Shown one piece after another: positions 19,197 through 25,983 of a stretch of DNA of 64,000 bases (its first letter is position 1; the number at the start of each line of letters is the position of its first letter). Location: assembly GCA_023150805.1 (NCBI GenBank), contig JAKLKF010000004.1, positions 1-64,000 of the forward strand. The letters run 5' to 3'. A model generated the notes under the pieces. It saw only the letters and a program-made list of their open reading frames with translations. It did not search any database and was not told the origin of the DNA. Source of the DNA: Myxococcota bacterium (GTDB lineage: Bacteria > Myxococcota_A > UBA796 > UBA2385). The translations under genes and the position numbers were made by a program.

Positions 19197-19781
19197 TCAC
19201 TTCACCAGGGCACGCTCGACGAACTCGCTCACGTGGTCGACGTGCTCGTCTGCCCCCGGAAGCTGTAGGCCCAGGATCCGAGTGAAGAACACGCGCATGT
19301 GGACGGCCCCCATGCAAGAGATGGCGGCGGCATCGGCATCCTGCTCTCGGAAGAGCCCCAGTGCCTGGCCGCGCCGTATCCAGGCGGCCAGCTCCCGCTG
19401 TGCCAACGCCGGCGGGGCTTCGTCGAACGCGGCGGCGAGGTCTGCCACTTCCAGCCCCGCTGCACGCAGCGTGGACAGGCAAGGAAGCAGCGCCTCGATG
19501 TCCTGCCGGAGCATGCCGACGATCTCGGCGACCTGCTCGCCAACTGGGGAGTCGACGTGCGGTCCGGCCCGGAGAACTTCGACGAAGGACTGGCCGAAGC
19601 CCGTCGTGAGCGCCTGCACCATGAGCTGCTGCTTGGACCCCACCCGGCGGAACACCGCCGGCGCGGTGATGCCCACTCGGTCGGCGATGAGTTCCACGGG
19701 AGCAGAAGGACCGTGCTCAAGAAAGACCTGGCGCGCCGCGCTGAGCAACTCCTCGTCCGTGACCCGGCGTGGTCGCCCCAT
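19197..19781 (-). CDS. TetR-family transcriptional regulator
   Basis: 194-aa regulator. It starts with the typical MGRPRRVTDEELLSAARQVFLEHGP, and the HTH helix pair is VELIADRVGITAPAVFRRVGSKQQLM (about residues 28-53). The C-terminal domain is helical with no recognised ligand pocket. A 12-bp palindrome lies 11 bp upstream of the ATG. It is read in the same direction as the broken membrane gene upstream, but whether it once controlled that gene is unknown. Confidence 0.9.
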   Translation of the reverse strand: MGRPRRVTDEELLSAARQVFLEHGPSAPVELIADRVGITAPAVFRRVGSKQQLMVQALTTGFGQSFVEVLRAGPHVDSPVGEQVAEIVGMLRQDIEALLPCLSTLRAAGLEVADLAAAFDEAPPALAQRELAAWIRRGQALGLFREQDADAAAISCMGAVHMRVFFTRILGLQLPGADEHVDHVSEFVERALVK

Positions 19782-19790
19782 GAACCGTTC

Positions 19791-20055
19791 CTAGCTATAG
19801 CTAAGCCGGGAGCCGGCGAGCCGCGCCGCCACCCAGCCTCCGAAGAGGGCCTGGCCCAGGTGGGCGGCCAGAATGACGACGAACGCAGCGGCGGGAAGCG
19901 TGGCCACGTAGGCGTTCATTTGCTCCGGGTCGTTCAGATTCGTGCCCTCGGGCGTCGGAAACAGGACGAAGCCGTTGAGCATGACTGGCGCCATGTTGAC
20001 CATGGAGCCGACGAACAGCCCGGCTGACGGCGCCGACGTTGCGGAGGATGAGCAC
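19791..20055 (-). pseudogene. Frameshifted small membrane protein
   Basis: The intact part (70 codons from 20003) reads MVNMAPVMLNGFVLFPTPEG...YVATLPAAAFVVILAAHLGQALFGGWVAARLAG, which is a two-helix piece of a small integral membrane protein. The matching N-terminus (VLILRNVGAV, then AGLFVGS) lies in two frames that meet near 20030, so a 1-2 base indel separates them. The C-terminus stops early, right in the TAGCTATAGCTA palindrome. I read it as decayed; alternatively translation starts at 20003 and a shorter protein is made. Confidence 0.5.
19792..19803. promoter_or_regulatory. 12-bp palindrome upstream of tetR
   Basis: TAGCTATAGCTA is a perfect palindrome 11 bp before the TetR start at 19781. 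It is very AT-rich for this region and may be an operator or part of a -10. It also covers the last codons of the pseudogene. Confidence 0.4.
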
Positions 20056-20207
20056 GGTGGCCTCGCGGTGCGAACGCGACCGACAATAGCACCGGAGGCG
20101 TCGAGCAGCGTCGAGCGGGGTTCGGAGCCGCGACCGCCACGATGGCCCCCTCGGGCGCCACGTTCGCCTACGCTCGGCCCCTGTGCGCCAGATCAACCTC
20201 CGCGCCG

Positions 20208-21152
20208 TCAGTCCTCCGCTTCGTTCGCGGCCACGAGCTCAGGACAGCTCTGGCACATCGACTCGAGGTGAGCAAGCAGCCACCTGCCGGCCGGTCCTGG
20301 CGGGCTGTCGGCACGCATGATGGCGAACAGGGGAGCCATCAGCGGGTCTGTCCCCCAGTGGTCGAGCACGAGGTGCGTGAGCCGGCCCTGGTCCAGATCC
20401 TCGCGCACCAGGTCCAGCGGGAGGGTCCCCCACCCGAGCCCGGCGCGGATCAGCGCGAGCTTGGTCGCCGCGTCGGCGACACGCCAGGTCGTCGCAGAGA
20501 GCACCCCGTGATCACCGGATCGCGTCGCGCCCGCCCGCTGGCTGATCACGATCTGGACCTCGCTCCGCACCCGGGCGCGAGGTATCGGTCCCGGGTGTCC
20601 GGCGAGGGCGTGACCGGTCGAGGCGACCGGCACCATCGGGAGGTGGGCGAGGAAGCGGCGCTCCAGCCCGTCGCCCTCGCTCCCGACGGGTCCGGAGATC
20701 CCAAGCCGGCAGGTCCCATCCAGGACGAGCCCGGCGATTCCTGCGAGCACCTCCGAGTGGAGGCGGAGGGAGACCGTCGAGAAGCGCTCCTGGAACGCCT
20801 TGCCGAGCGCGATGATGAGCGCCGGCGGGCAGATGGCGTCCACCGCCACGTTGACTTCCAGCTCGAGTCCTCCTGCGGCTCCCTGCGCCCGAGCATCCAT
20901 TCGGCCCACGGCGTCGAGCACCTGTTGGGCGTCGGCGAGCAGGCCCCGGCCCGTCTCGGTGAGGACCGGCCGGCGCCCTGAGCGGTCGAAGAGCTGGATC
21001 CCCAGGAGCCTCTCCAGGTTCGAGATCCCGTAGCTGACCGCGGACTGGGCGCGGTTCAGGCGCCGACCGGCGGCCGAGAAGCTCCCCTCTTCCGCCACGC
21101 AGACGAGCAGGCGGAGCTGGTCGAGCGTCATCGCCTGGACGGCGGGCGTCAT
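20208..21152 (-). CDS. LysR-family transcriptional regulator
   Basis: 314-aa LysR regulator. The N-terminal winged HTH is LDQLRLLVCVAEEGSFSAAGRRLNRAQSAVSYGISNLERLLGIQLFDR (about residues 10-57), followed by a substrate-binding domain (about 90-300). An alternative ATG lies seven codons downstream (MTLDQL). It is divergent from the CDGSH-led redox operon, and a perfect dyad starts 1 bp upstream of its ATG. This arrangement suggests autoregulation and control of the operon on the other side, probably by a redox or aromatic signal (inference). Confidence 0.93.
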   Translation of the reverse strand: MTPAVQAMTLDQLRLLVCVAEEGSFSAAGRRLNRAQSAVSYGISNLERLLGIQLFDRSGRRPVLTETGRGLLADAQQVLDAVGRMDARAQGAAGGLELEVNVAVDAICPPALIIALGKAFQERFSTVSLRLHSEVLAGIAGLVLDGTCRLGISGPVGSEGDGLERRFLAHLPMVPVASTGHALAGHPGPIPRARVRSEVQIVISQRAGATRSGDHGVLSATTWRVADAATKLALIRAGLGWGTLPLDLVREDLDQGRLTHLVLDHWGTDPLMAPLFAIMRADSPPGPAGRWLLAHLESMCQSCPELVAANEAED

Positions 21153-21171
21153 CTATCACCTGAGCTGATAG
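21153..21171. promoter_or_regulatory. LysR-type binding dyad
   Basis: CTATCA (21153-21158) and TGATAG (21166-21171) are perfect inverted arms around 7 bp, giving the T-N11-A form typical of LysR sites. It lies in the 91-bp divergent gap, adjacent to the lysR start. Confidence 0.65.
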
Positions 21172-21243
21172 GAGTCATCGATCTTCTCTGCATGGTGCTG
21201 ATAACCCGTCGACGATAGCCTGTGCCCGTCACCGGAGAGAACC

Positions 21244-21498
21244 ATGTCCGAACCTGCCATCGCCGCTACGACACCCGCCGTCCTCGAGCTCGAACCAGGC
21301 AGCTACTACTGGTGCCGGTGCGGGCGGTCCGCCAACCAGCCCTTCTGCGACGGGTCGCACGCCGGCACGGAGTTCGCGCCGCTGCCGTTCACGGTCGAGC
21401 GGAGCGCGAAGACCGCACTCTGCCGGTGCAAGCGGACCGGGAACGCCCCCTACTGCGACGGCGCACACCGGACCCTCTCGGAAGGGAGGCAGACATGA
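21244..21498 (+). CDS. CDGSH iron-sulfur domain protein
   Basis: 84-aa protein with two CDGSH-type 2Fe-2S motifs: CRCGRSANQPFCDGSH (about residues 24-39) and CRCKRTGNAPYCDGAH (about 60-75), the second with Ala for Ser. Each binds 2Fe-2S through three Cys and one His. Such small proteins transfer electrons or clusters. It is the first gene of a rightward operon and is divergent from lysR; GGAGAG precedes the ATG. Its stop overlaps the DoxX start as ATGA. Confidence 0.93.
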   Translation: MSEPAIAATTPAVLELEPGSYYWCRCGRSANQPFCDGSHAGTEFAPLPFTVERSAKTALCRCKRTGNAPYCDGAHRTLSEGRQT

Positions 21499-21917
21499 GC
21501 GCCGCGACCGATACCCAGGCAGCATCGCCTTCGCGCGCTCTGCACGTGGGGTTGTGGGTGGTCCAGGTCCTCCTCGCGCTCCTCTTCGGAATGGTCGGGG
21601 CGATGAAGTCCTTCACCCCGATCGAAGAGCTCTCGGCCAACTTGCCGTGGGTCAGCTCGCTTCCCAGGCTCGCGCGCTTCATCGGCGCATCGGAGCTGCT
21701 GGGCGCCATCGGCTTGATCGCGCCGGCCGCGACTCGGATCCAGCCGTGGTTGACTCCGCTGGCTGGCGCGGCGCTGCTGCTCGTCATGGTCCTCGCCGTG
21801 GCCTTCCATCTCTCCCGCGGCGAGTTCACGGCCGTTCCGGTGAACCTGGTGCTCGGGGGGATGGCGGCCTTCGTCGCATGGGGACGGTGGAAGCGGGCTC
21901 CTGTCCGTGCACGCTGA
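21495..21917 (+). CDS. DoxX-family membrane protein
   Basis: 140-aa protein with four predicted membrane helices (VGLWVVQVLLALLFGMVGAMKS, FIGASELLGAIGLIAP, LTPLAGAALLLVMVLAVAFH, VNLVLGGMAAFVAWG). The pattern GxxGAMKSF and ASELLGAIGL fits DoxX. ATGA overlap with the CDGSH gene; the peroxiredoxin gene begins inside its 3' end. DoxX relatives occur with redox and thiol-oxidation genes, which fits this operon. Confidence 0.88.
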   Translation: MSAATDTQAASPSRALHVGLWVVQVLLALLFGMVGAMKSFTPIEELSANLPWVSSLPRLARFIGASELLGAIGLIAPAATRIQPWLTPLAGAALLLVMVLAVAFHLSRGEFTAVPVNLVLGGMAAFVAWGRWKRAPVRAR

Positions 21918-22428
21918 CCTCGAGGGCGCGGCGCCCCTGTTCGAGCTGCCGGACGTCCGCGGCGGTCGCGTGGCGCTCGAGGAGGTCCTGAAGAGCTCCC
22001 GCGCCGTCCTGGTGTTCTACCGAGGCGGCTGGTGCCCCATCTGCAACGCCCAGCTCGCGAAGCTCTCGGCGGCCTACGAGGCGTTCCGGGATCGCGGCGC
22101 GGAGATCCTCGCCATCTCGAACGAGCGGGTGAGGGAGGGCCGGGAGGTCCTCCGCAAGGTGGGACCGCCCTACCCCCTGCTGCTGGATGAGGACGGGGAG
22201 GTGATCCGCGCCTACGCGCTCGAGGTGACCCGCCGCGATCCGCTGGGTTGGGTGCTGCGCAAGCAAGGATACGCCCACCCGGCCGTGTTCGTGGTCGACC
22301 CGGACGGCAGGATCGCGTGGCGCTACGTCGGCCGGCACTATCGGGATCGGCCGTCCGTGGATCTCGTGCTCCAGGCCCTGGACGGGGCCGTAGCGCAGGC
22401 CGGCACAGCCGGGTCGGAGGCAGGATGA
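21907..22428 (+). CDS. Peroxiredoxin-like (AhpC/TSA) protein
   Basis: 173-aa thioredoxin-fold protein with a CPIC active site (VLVFYRGGWCPICNAQLAKL, about residues 33-52), LAISNERVREGREVLRKVGPPYPLLLDEDGEV, and HPAVFVVDPDGRIAWRYVGRHYRDRPS. The length and motifs fit the peroxiredoxin-like family that reduces peroxides or thiols. The start is GTG at 21907, 11 bp inside the DoxX gene. The gene's stop overlaps the next start as ATGA. Confidence 0.9.
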   Translation: MHADLEGAAPLFELPDVRGGRVALEEVLKSSRAVLVFYRGGWCPICNAQLAKLSAAYEAFRDRGAEILAISNERVREGREVLRKVGPPYPLLLDEDGEVIRAYALEVTRRDPLGWVLRKQGYAHPAVFVVDPDGRIAWRYVGRHYRDRPSVDLVLQALDGAVAQAGTAGSEAG

Positions 22429-22637
22429 GCGAACCGAGCGCGGAGGTGTGCCTCGCCAACATCGGCCCGCGGGAGCAGCGCAAGCGGATGACCTACGGGG
22501 TCGTCGCCCTGGCCGTCGGAGTCGCGATCGGGCTCGCGCTCTGGGGATCGGGCGTCCACCGCGGGTGGCGCCTGGTCCTCGCCCTGCCCTTCTGGATGGG
22601 CGCCCTGGGCGTCTTCCAAGCGCGAGAGAAGACGTGA
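22425..22637 (+). CDS. Small two-helix membrane protein
   Basis: 70-aa protein. Two hydrophobic helices (YGVVALAVGVAIGLALWGSGV and WRLVLALPFWMGALGVFQAR) follow a 24-residue cytoplasmic-type start. The ATG overlaps the peroxiredoxin stop as ATGA, so it is part of the operon. No family is recognised; it may be a partner of the DoxX protein. Confidence 0.7.
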   Translation: MSEPSAEVCLANIGPREQRKRMTYGVVALAVGVAIGLALWGSGVHRGWRLVLALPFWMGALGVFQAREKT

Positions 22638-22808
22638 GTGGCCCTCGCGTCGCGCGGTCAGCGCGACATGGACACGGGGCCGGATCGGATCGACGACCAG
22701 GCCGTCCTCGCCCAGGTGCGGCGGCAGGCACGCCGCGTTCACCTGAAGGCCCTCGCGCTCGCGACAGCGATGGTCCTGGCGTCCCTCGCTCTGCCCGGCC
22801 CGGACTGA
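22638..22808 (+). CDS. Small single-helix membrane protein
   Basis: 56-aa frame from a GTG at 22638, or 46 aa from ATG at 22668 (MDTGPDRIDDQAVLAQVRRQ). The C-terminus is one hydrophobic helix (LKALALATAMVLASLALP). It starts at the base after the previous stop. Position in the operon argues for a real gene, though it is too short to identify. Confidence 0.45.
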   Translation: MALASRGQRDMDTGPDRIDDQAVLAQVRRQARRVHLKALALATAMVLASLALPGPD

Positions 22809-22879
22809 GCAATGAAGAGGACCCCACATCCACGCGGCCGGGCCCTGCGGCCTGCACCCGCCACCTGAGGAGGTACGTC

Positions 22880-23524
22880 ATGCGCGTGCGACTGCGCCTG
22901 TACTCCGACTTCGTCTGACCCTTCTGCTTCATCGCCGAGCGCGGCAGCCTGGTCAGGCTGAGGAAGGAGTTCGACATCGAACTGGACTGGCGGGGCTTCG
23001 AGCTGCACCCCGAGACCCCGCGGGGTGGTGTTCCCGTCGCCGCCCTCGTGCCCGGCGCACGCAGGGAGGCGATGCGGGGGTACCTGCGCGGGTTCGCGAC
23101 CGGGTTCGGCGTCCATGACATGTCCACGCCGGAGCACCTGCCGAACACCCGACGCGCCCTGGCGATGGCGGAGTATGCCCGAGACCAAGGCGTGCTCGAC
23201 GCCTTCCGCGACGCAGCCATGGAGGCCCACTGGCGGCGTGGCGCGGACATCGAGAGGGACGCCGACCTGCGCGAGACGGCGGCGCTCGCCGGCCTCGATC
23301 CCGACGCGGCGCTCCGGGCCGCGGATTCCATGGCGTACCAGGACCGGGTGGAGGCGCTGCGGGCCGAGGCCCACGCCGCCGGGGTCACGGGGATTCCTAC
23401 GTTCTTCTTCGGCGACGAGCGGGTCGTGGGCTGCCAGCCCTACGAAGAGCTCGCGGCGGCGGCTCGGCGCGCGTGGCGCGTCGCAGGAGACCACAACCAT
23501 GATGACCGCGGGTCGAGCACCTGA
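22880..23524 (+). CDS. DsbA-family (FrnE-like) protein with in-frame TGA, probable selenoprotein
   Basis: 214-codon frame with one internal TGA at codon 13 (22916-22918). The start MRVRLRLYSDFV is followed by TGA, then PFCFIAERG, so TGA sits where DsbA/FrnE-like oxidoreductases have the first Cys of CPFC. The frame is open for the next 201 codons and continues as a normal DsbA-like domain (helical insert, then AHAAGVTGIPTFFFGDERVVG with the cis-Pro region). GAGGAGG precedes the ATG. A hairpin downstream fits a SECIS. The likely reading is selenocysteine in a UxxC redox site; a nonsense mutation of TGC/TGT is the alternative. No selA-D is in the window. Confidence 0.8.
22916..22967 (+). promoter_or_regulatory. 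SECIS-like hairpin at the in-frame TGA
   Basis: After TGA (22916-22918), CCTTC (920-924) pairs with GAAGG (963-967) and, above it, CAGCCT (945-950) pairs perfectly with AGGCTG (955-960). The loop is GGTC (951-954), beginning GG as bacterial SECIS loops do, and it begins 32 nt after the TGA, inside the usual distance. The two stems are separated by a large asymmetric internal region. Predicted by eye only. Confidence 0.6.
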
Positions 23525-23539
23525 CCCGCGAGGAGGACG

Positions 23540-24448
23540 ATGATGCGCGTGTTCGTGACGGGATCTACAGGCTACATCGGGAACGCGGTGGTGCGCTCCC
23601 TGGTCCGGGCCGGGCACCAGGTGACGGGCCTCGTCCGATCCGAGGAGCAGGCGGAGGTACTCCGGGCGAGCGGCGGCGAGCCGGTCCGCGGCGACCTCCG
23701 TGACCCGGCTTCCTACCGAGACGCCGCGCTGAACCACGAGGCATCCGTCCACATCGGGTTCGGGCATGGTCCCGACGCCGTGGCCGTCGATCGCGGCGCC
23801 ATCGAGGCCCTCCTGGATGCCGCAGCGGCAGCCTCCACGCCACGCACGGTGGTCTACACCTCGGGAGTGCTGTGCCTCGGCCCGACCGGGGACGAGCCGG
23901 CGGACGAGGACACGCCGCCAGACCCGATCCCGCTCGTGGCCTGGCGCCCGGGGCACGAGGAACTCACGCTCCGGGCGGCCACCCGTGCCCTCACGACGGC
24001 GGTCGTCCGGCCCGGGTTCGTGTACGGCGGCGCGAAGGGGCTCATCGCCGGGTATTTCGACAGCGTCGCGAAGACGGGCGCCGCCTCGTTCATCGGGGAC
24101 GGGACCAACAGGATGGCCCTCGTCCACCACGACGACCTGGCCGAACTGTACCGGCTCATCGTGGAGCGGCGGGCAGGTGGCACGTTCCACGGGGTCGACG
24201 GTGGCGCGCCGCGCATCGCGGAGCTGGCTTCCGCCGCGAGCCAGGCCGCCGGCGGGGCTGGCGCCACGCGGAGCGTCCCGGTCGAGCAGGCCCGGGAGAC
24301 GATGGGCCCGTTCGCGGACGCCCTGTGTACGGACCAGGTCGTGGTCACGCGGCGCGCCCTCGAGCTGGGTTGGCGGCCCCGACACCCCGCGGCCCTCGAA
24401 GCGATGGGGACCTGCTACCAGGAATGGCGCCAGGCGGTCGGCCGGTGA
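23540..24448 (+). CDS. NAD(P)-dependent epimerase/dehydratase-like protein
   Basis: 302-aa Rossmann-fold protein of the extended SDR type. The nucleotide motif is VTGSTGYIGNAVV (residues about 6-18), then VYTSGVL and a GATRALTTAVVRPGFVYGGAKG segment. The usual YxxxK is not obvious, so it may be an atypical SDR reductase. It starts 15 bp after the selenoprotein-like gene, with GAGGAGGAC upstream, and overlaps the dioxygenase gene (GTGA). The substrate is unknown. Confidence 0.85.
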   Translation: MMRVFVTGSTGYIGNAVVRSLVRAGHQVTGLVRSEEQAEVLRASGGEPVRGDLRDPASYRDAALNHEASVHIGFGHGPDAVAVDRGAIEALLDAAAAASTPRTVVYTSGVLCLGPTGDEPADEDTPPDPIPLVAWRPGHEELTLRAATRALTTAVVRPGFVYGGAKGLIAGYFDSVAKTGAASFIGDGTNRMALVHHDDLAELYRLIVERRAGGTFHGVDGGAPRIAELASAASQAAGGAGATRSVPVEQARETMGPFADALCTDQVVVTRRALELGWRPRHPAALEAMGTCYQEWRQAVGR

Positions 24449-25248
24449 CGGGCTCGCGTCAGCCCGCGCTCTACATCCCGCACGGCGGCGGCCCCTGCTT
24501 CTTCATGGACTGGACGCTCGGGCCGCCCGACACTTGGCAACGGATGGGCGCCTGGCTGCGCGACCTGGGCCCGCGCCTGGGCGAAGCACGGGCCATCCTC
24601 GTGGTGTCCGCGCACTGGGAGGAACGGGTCCCCACGGTGCAGTCGGGTGCGCTACCGCCGCTCCTCTACGACTACTACGGCTTCCCCCGGCACACCTACG
24701 AGCTCGCCTGGCCGGCGCCCGGGGCACCGGACGTGGCGGCCCGGGCGCGAAGGCTCCTGGAGGACGCCGGCATCGAGTCGCGGGAGGACCTGCGCCGCGG
24801 GTTCGATCACGGGGCGTTCATCCCGCTCAAGGTGGCGCTGCCGGAGGCCAGCGTCCCCACCGTCCAGCTCTCGCTCGACGCGAACCTCGACGCGGGCAGG
24901 CACCTCGCCATCGGCCGCGCGCTGTCGCCGTTGCGGGACGAAGGGGTCGTCGTGGTGGGCAGCGGCATGAGCTTCCACAACGCTCGATCGCTCATGGCGG
25001 GCGGCGCCCTCGACAGGTCACGCGCCTTCGACGACTGGTTGACGTCGGTGTGCACCGGGGATCCGGCCACGCGGCCGGCGGGGCTCGCCGGGTGGCAGCG
25101 CGCCACCGAGGCACGCTTCTGCCATCCGCGAGAGGAGCACCTGCTCCCGCTGATGGTCGTCGCCGGCACGGCGGAGGGAGAGAGCGGGCGGCGGACCTTC
25201 TCGGACCGCGTGCTCGGGGCCTGGGTCTCCGCCTTCGAGTTCGGATGA
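24445..25248 (+). CDS. Class III extradiol dioxygenase (DODA/YgiD-like)
   Basis: 267-aa non-haem iron(II) dioxygenase. The metal-binding His pattern is ALYIPHGGGPCFFMD near the N-terminus, ILVVSAHWEE, RGFDHGAFIPLKVALP and a C-terminal EEHLLPLMVVAG. This is the 4,5-DOPA dioxygenase family, which opens catechol rings. The GTG start overlaps the epimerase stop as GTGA. It is the last gene of the operon. The natural substrate is not evident. Confidence 0.92.
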   Translation: MTGSRQPALYIPHGGGPCFFMDWTLGPPDTWQRMGAWLRDLGPRLGEARAILVVSAHWEERVPTVQSGALPPLLYDYYGFPRHTYELAWPAPGAPDVAARARRLLEDAGIESREDLRRGFDHGAFIPLKVALPEASVPTVQLSLDANLDAGRHLAIGRALSPLRDEGVVVVGSGMSFHNARSLMAGGALDRSRAFDDWLTSVCTGDPATRPAGLAGWQRATEARFCHPREEHLLPLMVVAGTAEGESGRRTFSDRVLGAWVSAFEFG

Positions 25249-25289
25249 GCGCCTGGAAGGTGCTGCGAGCCGGTGGTTCGAACGTTCCC

Positions 25290-25895
25290 CTACGCCCCGA
25301 ACCCCCGCAGGAACCCGCGCCGGACCACCGCCGCGGCGCGGGTGAAGTCGGTCTCGAAACCGTAGACCGCTGGCCGGATGAAGGCCGCGAGCATGCCGAC
25401 GAGCGCGATGGTCATCGCCTCGGGCTCCTCGCCCGCGAGCGCGCCCTCGGCCTGTCCTCGCTCGACCAGCGCGCCGACGGCGGCGAAGTGGCGCTGGGCC
25501 GCCTCGCGGACCCGCTGCCGGGTCTCGGTTCCGGCGGTGCCGGGCACCGCGTAGAGGAGCTGCAGCGCCGGCAGGTCCTCGCTGGCGTGGCGCACCAGCA
25601 CGTCGAGGAACCCGTCGAAGGCTTGCTCGAACGGCCTCTCGGCCGCGAGGGCAGCGTCCACGTCGTCGAGATAGGGGGCCGCCAGCTCCATTAGCAGCAT
25701 GTCGACCAGGTCTTCCTTGGACCGGAAGTAGCGGTAGATGGAGCCGACGGCGAACTCGGACCGGCGGGCGACCTCCTCGACGGTCAACCCGTCGAGGCCG
25801 TGCGCCTCTACGGCGGCGCGGGCGGCGTCGAGGATCTCCCGACGGTGGCGCTCGCGCTCGCGCTCGCGCCGGGTCGCGGGTCGGGGACGGGTCAT
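25290..25895 (-). CDS. TetR-family transcriptional regulator
   Basis: 201 aa from the ATG at 25895 (MTRPRPATRRERERERHRREILDAARAAVEAHG). The HTH helix pair is LTVEEVARRSEFAVGSIYRYFRSKEDL (about residues 37-63). I chose this start because the operator palindrome GTGAACAAGGTTCAC lies between it and the upstream in-frame start. It is divergent from the TolC-HlyD-MFS pump, which it probably represses. Unusually Arg/Glu-rich N-terminus. Confidence 0.9.
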   Translation of the reverse strand: MTRPRPATRRERERERHRREILDAARAAVEAHGLDGLTVEEVARRSEFAVGSIYRYFRSKEDLVDMLLMELAAPYLDDVDAALAAERPFEQAFDGFLDVLVRHASEDLPALQLLYAVPGTAGTETRQRVREAAQRHFAAVGALVERGQAEGALAGEEPEAMTIALVGMLAAFIRPAVYGFETDFTRAAAVVRRGFLRGFGA

Positions 25896-25911
25896 GGTGG
25901 CGATCCTTGAC

Positions 25912-25926
25912 GTGAACAAGGTTCAC
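25912..25926. promoter_or_regulatory. TetR operator in the divergent pump promoter region
   Basis: GTGAAC-AAG-GTTCAC is a perfect inverted repeat with 6-bp arms, 17 bp before the tetR start. On the plus strand TTGACG (25907-25912) touches it and could be a -35 for the pump operon starting at 25984; no good -10 is seen. Confidence 0.7.
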
Positions 25927-25983
25927 AAACAATAGCTTGGTTCAGTTCTGCAACCGCTGAACTTCACCCGAAGGCCACTCCCC

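Noticed and set aside
22916-22918. Reading the TGA as the end of a 12-codon peptide with an unrelated gene downstream
   Set aside because: Codons on both sides are in the same frame and together form a normal DsbA-family N-terminus; an independent start at 23048 would remove the whole active-site strand.
25249-25289. GGTTCGAAC motif, like a tRNA T-loop
   Set aside because: Only 41 bp between two genes; no acceptor, D or anticodon stem can be formed.
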